Source: Membranipora membranacea (taxonomy: Eukaryota; Bryozoa; Gymnolaemata; Cheilostomatida; Membraniporidae). From it: DNA of 64,000 bases. Each line of letters starts with the position of its first letter. Position 1 is the stretch's first letter. Positions 48,001-58,873 of this stretch are shown one piece after another. Both the position numbers and the translations under genes were made by a program. The stretch spans positions 8,988,001 through 9,052,000 of the forward strand of contig OU612075.1 in the NCBI GenBank assembly GCA_914767715.1, read 5' to 3'. Under the pieces are notes generated by a model. The model searched no databases and had not been told where the DNA came from. It saw only the letters and a program-made list of their open reading frames with translations.

Positions 48001-51000
48001 TAGGTAAAGAGAAGGAGAGGGATCGACGCTGTTCACAAAAACACCCAATTCACTGACCACATCTTAAAGAATTGTCTCCTTCGCTAGACATTTCATTTCT
48101 ATATCTCAACCACATTCAATATGATATAATGACATTGTCTGCAGTGCATATCATCTATTTTGATTGGTGTATTTGCCTTCGGTTCGTTTTAGGGCCACAC
48201 AGCTGAAATTGTTGCTGTAACCTTCAATCATTCGGGATCCCATGTGCTGTCTGCGAGCTTTGATCATACTGCTCGTTTGTGGGATGCTGACACAGGGGAT
48301 TTAGTACACAAGCTCAGTGGTCACCAGGGAGAGATTTCCAGTGTCCAGTGTAACGCTGACTCTAGCCTTATAGTCACCGGCAGCATTGACAGAACTTGCA
48401 AACTCTGGGATTTTAAAACTGGTTGGTCGAGAGAATTGATTATTTGTTGAATAAGCTGAATTGATAAATAAACATCAGTAGCTTGATTGAAGCATGTAAA
48501 ATATTACCTTGTGTTATTGGTTCCGGAACATAATATGAATATATAATTTTATTTAATTACATTTGAAATCCATTAATATGTTTAATGCTGAACCATTTCA
48601 TCTTGTCCACAAACATTTGTTTCATGAAGTTGGTCCGGGATTGACATTAGTGTTTTGTGCAAATTCACTACCCCTAGGCTAGTCTGTATGTCTGATCCAT
48701 GATCACCGATTGAGGAATTCACCTACCGCTTTCTCAAATGATGAATAAAAGTTTTGCTTCCCTATCAACGTCCATATTTTGGTAGTATAGTTAGCAAAGG
48801 GGTTCTATCTTCTATCCGCCCTTATCAAGATTCATCTTATAATGAAAGGTTTCTCGATCTGGTTTCATCAGGTTCTTGTATCGCTACACTGAGAGGACAC
48901 AGTGATGAGGTTTTAGATGTAATGTTCGATTATACTGGTAAGAAAGTGGTAAGCGCCTCAGCTGACTGTACAGCCAGATGTTACGACTGCACCACTCAAA
49001 GTACTACCTGCATCCTGATTGGCCATGAAGGAGAAATATCCAAAGTGAGTTTCATGTTTTGAAAAAGTTTGGCAGACAGGTAGTCTAAGTGATTAGACGG
49101 CTCCAATACGAGTTAGTGGCATTACAATATTGGCCATCTGAGCACTTAGACACCCAGACAGGCAAACAGGCTGTGCTGGTTGTGCTTGCATTTTGACACA
49201 GTTTGCCGTCAACATCTTTACATTACATTATCATTACATGGTGTCCTGTCTATAATTGGCGTCTGTAACCATTTGAGTTGTGGTTAATTGCGGACACCTT
49301 TAAAAGTGGTGAAATTAAAGAGAAGACAACCCCTGATTAGTAGTCAAGGATGGTGAGATTGATTGATTGGTTAGTGCATTAATGTTCAATGCGAGATTGT
49401 TGAGTTTTGGGTCCCGATAGCCATGAGTTAGGGAGAGTTAACTAAAGTAAGTCTTTGGATGTAGAAGTTCTATTTTCATGCTGTTAATTATGTAATAAAA
49501 TTAGACCGAGAACTTGCCAAACATCCAATGACTCATGCAGCTCTAAATTATACTTAGGCCTACATCTGTCCAAACTTCTTTATGTTGGATTCAGGGAGGG
49601 TGGGATTATAACCCAACCTCCTTGCTGGAATACAAATACATTCAGGTTATCAGTCTGGTGTAACATTATGAAGCTGAGATAAGCAAGGTAACATGACAAA
49701 GAAGACCCTTACAAATTCCAGATTCTAGTGCTAAAATTCCAGCTAAAAGGTTCCACCTGGCTATGAGTGAGGTCTAATTCTGTGCTAACTTTAATTTAAT
49801 TTTTGCCATTAACTTGCTTTTATACGCAACATATTTTAACACAAATCTCCAGTTGAGCTCAATATAGGTATTACCAAAACATAACGCCATAAAAACTCTT
49901 TTGGTATCCAATTCACCATTACCTCAGAATATCGACCCGATGATTCATCTAGAGGTGAGCTGTTGTCGGCAATGTACAAAATTGAGGAGTAGGAGGTGGC
50001 TCCGATGGTTAGAGCGCCTGCCCTCTAATGCGCAAGCGTTGGAGATCTTAGCTTCGAATCCCTCTGCAGTCTACAAATTACTGGGCTCAATTGCCGCCCC
50101 AGGATGGATAGAGACAGACTTGCAATTTTAACCCAAATTTTAGTCCACTACAAATCGATGCTTACAGGTCGGCGTCAACAAAAAAGGAGACCTGATAGCG
50201 ACATGTTCCTCTGATCGGACAGTCAGGCTCTGGGATCCCTCTACAGGTGTATGTGTTCAGGTACTAGAAGGACATACAGATGAAGTATTCTCAGCAGCTT
50301 TCAACAATGAAGGAGACAAAATCATCTCAGGTATAAGATAAAAACACACTTCCATTTATAGCCTTGATACCCTGTGATACTGTGTGCGAAGCCTTGAAGT
50401 TGCTTGGTTTTTTTCGGTAACAGTACGAGTCTACGGATTGGATCCCGATGGGGCCAAGAGAATTTGAGGTCGGATGCCCTTCCTGAGACCACCGTGATCT
50501 GCCGGGTATCAAACATGGGACCTCTTGATTGAAATAATTATGCCTTACCCATTGCACCATGGACATTCCATATTACAGTAGCCTGAGGAAATTTTTAAAA
50601 AGCTAGTATATCTCATCTCTGGTATGAGATATACTAGCTTTCTTTAACTGCATCAGGCTGTACCAATCTCATTCCAATACAATAATAAATAATGGTACTG
50701 GGTAATTGTATGTGATAGCCAATGTGTTGGCTCTGATTGGTTGGGTTGGTTGGGTGTCACTCCATCAGACCGATCAGAGCCATGCCAACACATTGGCTAT
50801 AGTGGTGTGTGGTCATGTTCATTGTCATCCAGCAGTTTATTTATAGTATCTTTAATTATCCCAGATGTTCCTCAATGGCTGCAGTTTGCAGAGATGGTGC
50901 ACACTTATAACCTTTTCAACGGCAACAGTTATTTTAGTGTCTATGGTCGGTCTGATTAATTGAAATCAGTCACTCAAACCAGTGAGAATGTCTTCCATTC

Positions 51001-51200
51001 TCCCTGGTTGAACCATCTGAATATGAAGCATTTTGATGACCCAATAGCTGACGATCGCAAGCTAAAATGTTGCTATTATTCCTATACCTATTCCTCTACT
51101 AGACCTAAACTTTTAAAATTGTAAAATCAACCCACATAAACACAATTTTTATCCGTTTTTAGGAAGTAAGGATAATACATGCAGAATTTGGCGCAGTTAG
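45004..51200 (+). CDS. DAW1 paralogue with replaced, acylation-type N-terminus, 9 coding exons, 421 aa
   Basis: Tandem duplicate of DAW1. Coding exons: 45004-45035 (in an exon opening at 44986), 45929-46231, 46760-46879, 47205-47304, 47755-47862, 48193-48421, 48872-49044, 50168-50330, 51163-51200. Six exon lengths or phases are identical to the first gene (100, 108, 229, 173, 163). From [16 protein letters not shown] onward the WD propeller is intact and ends [12 protein letters not shown]. The dynein-factor N-terminus (MKLK...RYYPPG) is absent. In its place come [11 protein letters not shown] and about 80 charged, Ser/Asn/Lys-rich residues. G2, S6 and C5 fit an N-myristoylation plus palmitoylation motif. 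The start has a strong context (GATATGG). The exon is open upstream of this ATG to its acceptor, so a longer N-terminus is possible. Confidence 0.85.
45697..45805. mobile_element. MITE family 1, diverged copy
   Basis: Ends AGACCAAGTTTGGTCCATTT and GGCAAATGGGAGTTACAG are weakly inverted, with GCAGGCAAAT shared with the family. It lies in the first intron of the DAW1 paralogue. Confidence 0.5.
46276..46345. repeat. Hairpin repeat (TTGGCTCTGATTGG type), copy 1
   Basis: GTTGGCTCTGATTGGTT and CAATCAGATCAGAGCTGAC form inverted arms. The same layout occurs at 50718-50805 in another intron of the DAW1 paralogue. Confidence 0.65.
49985..50080 (+). mobile_element. tRNA-like SINE head
   Basis: A-box-like TGGCTCCGATGGTTAGAGC and B-box-like GCTTCGAATCCC lie about 50 bases apart in the DAW1 paralogue intron before 50168. 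It is probably a SINE of a third type. Confidence 0.5.
50405..50560 (-). mobile_element. SINE, minus orientation
   Basis: On the minus strand a tRNA-like head (ATGGTGCAATGGGTAAGGC, then a B-box-like GTTTGATACCCGG) is followed by CAGGAAGGGCATCCGACC, a block resembling conserved SINE body motifs known from other invertebrates. Family assignment is inference. Confidence 0.5.
50590..50643. repeat. Perfect 18-bp hairpin
   Basis: AAAGCTAGTATATCTCAT and ATGAGATATACTAGCTTT are exact inverse complements separated by 7 bases, in the last intron of the DAW1 paralogue. It may be a very short MITE. Confidence 0.8.
50718..50805. repeat. Hairpin repeat (TTGGCTCTGATTGG type), copy 2
   Basis: CAATGTGTTGGCTCTGATTG and the inverse CCAACACATTGG with GATCAGAGCC form the arms. 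It is related to 46276-46345. Confidence 0.65.
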
Positions 51201-52102
51201 ATCCAAGTTCTAACATTCACCATTGTAAGATCAACGCATCATATGACATCAAACAAGAGTCAGTTATTATAGTCAGTTACATCACATATATCAGATATGC
51301 ATCAAGAGCTGGCAAAGAGGGCTGTAACGTTATTCTGTGTATATTTTTGCTGGAACCATGTCACTTCATTTCCTCAGTATTGAAACAAAACACTGCTTTC
51401 ACTTTTACCTGTTTGGCCTATGTTTGTATTGTTATCACATTAGGCCTAGTTGATCCATGGAGAGTGGTTGATCATTGCCATCCAATACGGCATCTTTGCA
51501 GTCTGTTATTGCGAGTGTGTAGCAACTTTTTGTTCTAAATGTTTTTGCCATTTAATTGAAAAGTTGAATAAGGTTGGTAAAAAGTAACCAAAATACAAAG
51601 GGTGTCATCAGATAGTTTTGATATGGACCTTGTGAGTCACAGGTATTCACCATGTCACAGTTATTGATCATGTGACTGTCACAGTTATTGACATATGACT
51701 GTCACATGCATGGGCATTATGGCTGCTGACGGTAGAGGTATGGCCGAGTGAATGTCACCACTTGTGAGTTTTTTAATTGTCGAAGTGGACTTGATCAGTA
51801 TTATTATATTCATTGTAATCATTTTATGTGACTTTTTGACTTTAATCCTTATTTGTCAGGATGGACATTGTACAAGCTTCGGTTGCTTTCTTAATCAAAG
51901 TTTATTATTATGCAGTTTTTTTTACATCAATGCATAACTTTTTTTTACCTTGATTCAGAACGAAATAATCAATACTAACAGTTAAATTCCATCAGGCAAG
52001 TATCCTGATGGTAAATCATACAAAGAGTTATAATAATAATATCGAATGGTAATAAGCTCGTTGCTTTGGTATTTGGAGTCTGAATTCTGTTTTGACAAAA
52101 TT
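51201..52102. other. Convergent 3' spacer
   Basis: It lies between the end of the DAW1 paralogue (+) and the end of the membrane protein gene (-). It includes a short repeat of GTGACTGTCACAGTTATTGA at about 51650-51710. No gene is seen. Confidence 0.55.
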
Positions 52103-54673
52103 TTAACAACAGCATGCAGGTCTTCTTGAGAATAAAGCAAGAAGGGAAATGATGCCAGAGAGACCCAGTGCTATATAACTGGCTGGTACACAATATCTCT
52201 TGAATTTCTCGTCTTTGCTAGCAATGAGAAGCACGTGTCCAGCGGAGTTCAACATCCATCCACCCACTAAAGCAGCATATGCCTAACAACACAAAATAGC
52301 ATTTGGTTATTTCATAAGACAATCACCTACAATATATCTAGAAAGACTTATAATATCGCTATTATGCATAGCTAACATTAACTGGACCTCAAACCTCACT
52401 TCAGCTATACAAAATTGGTGCTAGCTAACATTAAGTCACCACAAACTATCTAAACTAAAACCTAGCTAATATTTATTCATCTAGGATTGAGCTAGTGGTT
52501 GCACACCCTTCACCAATGCATTCTCAAGGTGCCCCAATCAGTGAAAAACCTCAATAGCTTGTGCACAATCGAAAACCGTGGTGTTAAACTAAGTAATCCT
52601 TGCCCTCATCCATCAAACTCTGTATCAAGACTCCTAATACTTGATGCGCTTTAAAAGTCACTACCATACTCTTTATTGACATTGCATTTCACATCTATCT
52701 TTTTTTGGACTGCCGCATTTTTCATGCTATCCACTGTTGACAACTACCACCTCGCATTCCGGATTTCACTACCTACCAAATATACTATATTTATCGGGTG
52801 AATGGGTGAAAACATGACCAGCGAAGTTGTCCACCTACCACAAAAGGAGGCCTCCAGGGGCTGACAGAGTTGTAGTTGATTACAGGGACTGTTATCAGAG
52901 GAATACAGAACCAGGGCTGTACATTCACCATGTCCTTCACTTTCTAAAATAGGAAAAAACACAGTAGACTCTAACTCTGACACTGATGACACTGATGACT
53001 AGACGGTCGCCGCTGTGAATCTGTCCAAGATTGTTTACAGATTTAACAAAGTTTGCATTCATAAGCTGCCTTTAGGTGATGTCCTTGTCTACCTTATAGT
53101 GATAATATTCACTGTTTTTATTGAGTTTGACCCGGATAAGCACAAATCACAGTGGAGTTATCTATGTATGCAAATAGGAAGGATAACCCACAAGTGTAGG
53201 ACAAGTTTAACAATCATTATGTATTACATATTATATTACAATTTACATAAAAATTACACCTAAACCTACCCTGTATGTGTAGCATGTAAGTTCTCCATTC
53301 TTGTGCAGAATTTTGGCTGTAAAATAAATACAATGATAGTTGGAACAGCTTTACAAGTGAGCTATTGTGCTGTCTGTTTAGCTCTGAGGGTATGTGAAGT
53401 ATCTGGTTTGATATAGGTAATACATATAAGTGCTTATCCACCTATCAAGTAACCAACTTAACTGGCTGTATCAAAAACTCTAGCATTGCATGAGCAGTTA
53501 GTAAGGTATACATTTTGTTGACATTGAGGATTCACTGATCTTCATATTGTCATACCAAAAACTAAGATATAAAAGATCCCCAAACTAATAACTGGTATGC
53601 TTTAGCCAAGTTCATTTTCCCATGAACCAGATAGATTATGTTTGGAGTTATGACAAGAATCTCGTTTGTCTTTAAAATTGTCCTAATACATCTACAAGTA
53701 TGTCATCAACTTCCTTTATTGAAGACATTTTAAATACATATTGATTTTAAAAATGAGGTGGATATCAATAAATAAATAAATCAATAATAATAATAATAAA
53801 GTTTATTTGTGAAACGCTTAATAAAATTGCAGAGCAAAAATTTCTAAGCGTTATTAGATAAATAAATAAATAAATAAAAAATATATCAATCAATCAATCA
53901 ATCAGTCAATCAATCAATCAATACTTTAAGTGCTGACTCACCCCACACTCGTCCAGCGAAGGTACCAGCGAGAACAAACAGAGCTATACAGCCGGCTCTA
54001 GAGATCACTGCTTCAGGGGTGTCTCTCAGCATCGTCTTAAATAAATCATCACACGCGCAAAAAATCCCTCCAGATTTACCAAGCTTTACATCTGTCCCTG
54101 CAAACACAACAATATAATTGCTATATTTCTTTGTTTAAAGAGTTTCGCTGGCAAGGTTACAGATAACGGTGTGGTTAAAAAGTAACTTGTTGACCTCTAA
54201 TTGTATGTTATGTAAATATGTTATGTAATAGCCGACTGGGAGAAGATATATTTTGGATGTGAGTAAAGTCTAACAGCTCGGGTTTCAATCCTCTACAATA
54301 AACTTTCTTTACGCGTTCAATAAACTTATCACATGTTGCAGAACGTCACCGCTCTGCTTGGTATACGAGTGAAAACACTGTAAGCTAAATAGCTTTATCA
54401 ATCAGCAACAACCGCCTGATAAAGTTTGAACAGAACGTGGTGCAAGACTAGCACAAAAACTTTGTGAATAAAACCCTGAAGGGGCCAATACCATCACATT
54501 GACCTAATTACCAAAGTTCTTTTGTGGCAGATTGGCACTGACATGTATTACTTTTTTGATAAATTAACCGGCGTATACTTACTGCAGGGCCTGCCTGGTT
54601 GTGTCATCATTACGGCCTTTCTACCTGACTCGGCCAGTCTGCCGATCTCTCTGTCATAGCTGTTATCACTCAT
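52103..54673 (-). CDS. Multi-pass membrane protein, family not recognised, 5 exons, 192 aa
   Basis: Exons: 54673-54583, 54097-53942, 53316-53270, 52943-52839, 52282-52103, all GT-AG and in phase. The N-terminal ~60 residues are polar (MSDNSYDREIGRLAESGRK). Hydrophobic segments follow: one around AGCIALFVLAGTFAGRVW (about 70-90), a shorter one around WFCIPLITVPVI, one around AYAALVGGWMLNSAGHVLL (134 onward) and one around YIALGLSGIISLLALF near the end. The end is RRPACCC, a cysteine cluster that could be lipidated. The protein looks like a small four-helix membrane protein with a cytosolic N-terminus. I do not recognise the family. Its start codon is only 34 bases from a plus-strand ATG, so it may share a promoter with the downstream gene. 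Confidence 0.8.
53755..53925. repeat. Simple repeats: AATA and ATCA tetranucleotides
   Basis: Runs of AATAAATA, AATAATAAT and ATCAATCA units, immediately next to the exon 53942-54097 donor. They are simple microsatellites. Confidence 0.9.
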
Positions 54674-54707
54674 ACTGACGACTCACTGGCTGTTGGTATT
54701 ACGCCTT

Positions 54708-54735
54708 ATGGCAGGTCAAATTGTCACACTGCCTA
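54708..54735 (+). other. Candidate first exon, divergent from the membrane protein gene
   Basis: ATGGCAGGTCAAATTGTC to a strong donor (A|GTAAGT) would encode MAGQIVTLP. It begins 34 bases from the start codon of the minus-strand gene. Its phase (1) does not join directly to the next recognised exon at 55501 (phase 0), so an unseen exon would be needed. Confidence 0.3.
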
Positions 54736-55348
54736 GTAAGTAAATCACTTTCCACTTATTCACAGTTATTTCAGGCAAAGAATTTCCATGTTGAGCGAAG
54801 AAATATTTGAGTTGTGATATTTGATTGTTGTAGTTATCTACTCAATGTGAATTACTGATGTTGTCTTTCATTGTTGTTGTTCACGATCACATCTTCGTAT
54901 TTAATTTGTGACCCAAAGGGACAACCTAGCCAAATATTTTTTTGATTGATATCCTCTTTATTTTTACCGTTATTGGCTCTGATTGATTGAGAGAGATCAG
55001 CGCCTTCATTAACTAGGAAAATCCGGAAAAATAATTCAACGAAACTGTGTCTTTTTTTTGTTGGTTTTTTTTAATGCTGGCGGAAAAATAGTACACTGCA
55101 CATGAATTGTTAGTTTCATAGATTACGCCTTAGAATAATACGAAAATACCATGAGCTTTTCCCTTGCAGGCTGCTGACACAGTTGGTCCAGTAACTCTAA
55201 TCAGGGCATCACATCTAATGTTGTTGAAGTTTTCTTACACATGGCATCATATTGGAGTTTTTATGTGCCTTGGCTGCCCTTTCTGCATTCAAGTATAGTT
55301 GACAAAAATACCAAGGGTGCTTAACACAGATCACCTGTTGACCCTAAT

Positions 55349-55533
55349 ATATACTTACAAACACTCTTTATATGCTTATGATATATGTCTATGTAATAGC
55401 ACATATAAATTCTGATATTGCCATTGACATGTGCTCAGTTCTGTAGAAACATCCTATATTTTGCAACATGTGTACTACTAAAACATTTCCAACATTCCAG
55501 CTAGTGTTAGACTTTATTTCAGAAGAGCAGGAA
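55349..55533. repeat. Inverted duplication, left arm
   Basis: Nearly identical to the complement of 58684-58873, from ATACTTACAAACACTCTTTA to AGAAGAGCAGGAAAG. It overlaps the first 32 bases of a coding exon (55501-55606) and its acceptor. Confidence 0.9.
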
Positions 55534-58009
55534 AGACAAGGGACTACCTTCACAAATGACCACACAGCGAAGCAACTGAAAACACCACTTAGTGAGCTGA
55601 ATTTTGGTGGGTAGCTTATTATACATCCTAGCCTTATTTATTCAAAACTGGTGTTTGGGGATGTGGAATATTCTTAACATTTTGCAGCCTCATTTCTTTT
55701 CATTTAAGCAGCGACAAGTGCTACCTTACTTGCATTTAATAATAAATCACAACGCTCGATGGTGCTGTCACAAACAAGGAAGAAACCACTGCAGTTGAAT
55801 GATGGGAACAAATACTGCAGATATAATCAAATGAGAGTTCACATTTACCGTATTTGAAAATATGTTCTGTGTGTCTATTTTAGATCCTTTTGACTTTAGC
55901 AAACACCGACTGCGCTTTGATAATTGTGGGAGAGCCTTAGTGAATGTGTCTTCTGCGATCATGCATTGTTTATATGGAAAGGATCATCATACTGCTCATA
56001 AGAGAAAGGAAAAACAAAGGCGATCGGTAAGCTTACTATCACGTTCAAATATTTACCATGCCTAACCAAGAGGCTTGTCTACCCAGAAGTGTGCTACTCA
56101 GAAAAAAACTTCTCGGGAATATTTTTCAGTTTTGCAAGTGATTGGAATATGAATTGATACGATAATACTATCAGAGGTTCCTGACGATTTAATTCAACCA
56201 TAGATTTGCATTGTGTAATTCCCCATTGATGCTTGCAAGTTGGTCGGCCCACTTATTTACTGAGTGATCAGCACCTACATATTTACTCACCGTGAAATAA
56301 AATTATTAAAAAACTTGCAATTTGATTTTGGATCCTTGATACCTATGCTGCATCACCTAGACATAATTGTGACTGGTTAGTTAACAAGCATCAATAGTAA
56401 ATGAGCCGGAGAACAATTGTAGGAGATAATCTGTCATATCCATTATTAGCAAACACTGGAACTCCCCTTAGCCCATTACAATTCTCTGTTTACACTAATT
56501 TAGATTAAAACATATACAGACGACATAACTATCATCAAATACCAGCCGACACCTGTATCATAGGATTAGTCAATAGTAATACAATGCAATAATTTACGAT
56601 TGAAAACTGGTAAAACTAGAAATAAAAACCAATCTTTCTACAATATGACTGCGTAAGATAAATTGAAGTCAACTTGGCATTTCAATATTATGTTATTTCA
56701 GATTGACATGGATCAAGATCATCCAGTGGTCAAGAAAACTCGGATGAGTACTCATAATACTAAAAAGCTTGGATGTCCTGCTGCAATCAAAATATCCCGC
56801 TGCGTCATTTTTCAAGGCTTTGTTGTGAGTATCCCTAATGATTCGTTTAGCTTTTTACTGTTTCTATGCTGTTGTAATGTTGAAAACCTCACTTGATCTT
56901 TGCAAACAAAATAGACTTACTCACTGTATTGCTGTTGTAATGTTCCACAGAAGTGACAACCTCAATATTGTACACCTCCAATGGAGTGAAAACTGTACGG
57001 GAAATTGCATTAAAATGTATGTACACATGTGTGTATGTTGTGAGAAACCCAGTTACATTATCTTTGTTTCGGTCAACTTTTTATTACCAATATCTCGTCT
57101 TACTGTAAATTTTCGCGAACATGGCTTTTTTATCTGCATTTGACAATTGCAGCTCACCCAGGATAAGTCTAATAAACATCAGCGAGTGAAACTAGCTACA
57201 GATCTGAAAGCTACAAGGTCAGAAGATATATGTTATATAAGTTTTTAATACATTATTTCTTCTTCCTGTAGGCCTAGAGAAAACACCTGCGAGCAGGATC
57301 TATGTAAAGCTGCTGATGGTACAAAAACAAGGTAACAGCCATGACTGTGGCCTACATGCTGTTGCTAACTTGGTCAAAGTTTTGTTTGGTGGAGACCCGC
57401 AGGAATCGAGCTACGACCAACTTTCAATGAGACAGCACCTACACGACTGTCTGGCTCAGGGTCGTTTTAGTGTATTTCCTAAAGTTGATGTTGCCATGCC
57501 TCGCTGTAGAAGAACAACCAAAGTAACATGGTATCGGGTATGTAGGATCATTAACACCACAAGCACTCCCTTTCGGTTTTCTCAAAAATGCCATATTTTA
57601 GATCTATAAACCTTCAACAATAATATAATAAAAGTTACTAGTCCAATAAATATAAAAAAGTAGCTCACATTTGTGAATATTTTGGTAAAGATAACTTGAG
57701 CTAGACATTCTTCGATAAAAATTTGTACTTTAACCTATTATGAAAGAAAATGTATGAACAGTACAAAGATGTTCAGTACATATATTATACTCATGCAAAA
57801 TTTTATTTATATTCTAGGTCTACTGCACCTGCCGACTAACGTTTAATCGTTTTGGACAGGATACGGATGATATGATTGAGTGTGAGGAGTGCAAGGAATG
57901 GTTCCACAGGGGGTGCGTCCACATTCCCTGGACAGCCTTTGAGCCCCTCACAAACGAAGTGACCAACTTCAGGTGTAGAAGATGCCGGGGAGGGGCATTC
58001 TTGATTTAG
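55501..58009 (+). CDS. Zinc finger / partial Ulp1-type protease / PHD protein (5' end not found)
   Basis: Exons: 55501-55606, 55884-56026, 56702-56824, 57153-57217, 57297-57537, 57818-58009. Exons 2-3 (MHCLYGKDHH, then THNTKKLGCPAAIKI) resemble FAR1/FLYWCH-like zinc fingers of Mutator-type transposases. Exon 5 holds the C-terminal half of a Ulp1-like cysteine protease (VQKQGNSHDCGLHAVANLVK, with the Gln and nucleophile Cys). The catalytic His and Asp half is not visible. Exon 6 is a PHD finger (YCTC, IECEECKEWFHRGC, CRRC) ending at TAG. The frame into exon 5 works only with the distal acceptor at 57296; the nearer one at 57271 gives a stop. It may be a transposon-derived or domesticated gene. 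The first coding exon is unresolved. Confidence 0.7.
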
Positions 58010-58105
58010 TATCAATACTTTTCTCTCTTTGCACCAATTTAATTATTAATTGACCACTTAATTCTTGTGCCTTAAATCTTTTAACACATTTGACTACTTA
58101 GGCAG

Positions 58106-58290
58106 TAAATAAATGTGGGTTGTAAATATGTGGTTTCCGTGCTGGCTTGTTTAGAGTTATCAAAGTTATGATTTTAACTCATGTAATTTACTGAATTCTT
58201 TTAATATTTAGCTTCATTATTGTTACGAGGGTGAAACATCATGTCTTTTACTCTTTACTGTATGTATCAGCTTATCAATTACAAATAAAT
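58106..58290 (+). terminator. Candidate polyadenylation signals of the PHD gene
   Basis: Two AATAAA motifs occur in this stretch, near 58106 and 58283, about 0.1 and 0.27 kb after the stop codon. Either could end the transcript before the inverted repeat arm at 58684. Confidence 0.45.
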
Positions 58291-58683
58291 GTCTTTATCA
58301 ACCTAAAGATATTTGAATGTATACATAAATATTTATATTTATTATATTGTAAAATCATAGTCTGACCTCCTCAAAGTCAATGATGCCGGTGGTTAACAAA
58401 CATATCATTGTTGTGTTCATGTTGAAGAGTAGTCAAGGCTTTCCAATTAATAGACCTTCTAAGGATGATTCATCTAGTGAGAGGAGACCAAGCACAACAT
58501 GCATATTCCAGCTTTAGGCGTCACAGGGTTTTGTAAGCCAGAATGAGAAAAATCCGTACCCTCCTGAGGTTTCTAAGAGGCGTTGACACATTATTCTAAG
58601 CTTTGCCACAATACCTACAAAGAACAGCAGACAAGTTGTCAGAATTTCTATGTGCCATTACATAGACATACATCATAAGCAAC

Positions 58684-58873
58684 TTTCCTGCTCTTCTGAA
58701 ATAAAGTCTAACACTAGCTGGAATGTTGGAAATGTTTTAGTAGTACACATGTTGCAAAATATAGGATGTTTCTGCAGAACTGTCCTGAGCACATGTCAAT
58801 GGCAATATCAGAATTTATATGTGCTATTACATAAACATATATCATAAGCATATAAAGAGTGTTTGTAAGTATA
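58684..58873. repeat. Inverted duplication, right arm
   Basis: The complement of 55349-55533. It carries an antisense copy of the start of exon 55501-55606 about 0.7 kb beyond the stop codon of that gene. A further partial tandem fragment lies at 58640-58683. Confidence 0.9.

Noticed and set aside
52744-52992. 82-codon minus-strand frame across the third intron of the membrane protein gene
   Set aside because: It is a shadow frame. The spliced model uses another frame with consistent phase and hydrophobic segments.
57272-57296. Proximal acceptor for the Ulp exon
   Set aside because: It leads to an early stop in the only open incoming frame, whereas the acceptor 25 bases later restores the Ulp frame.
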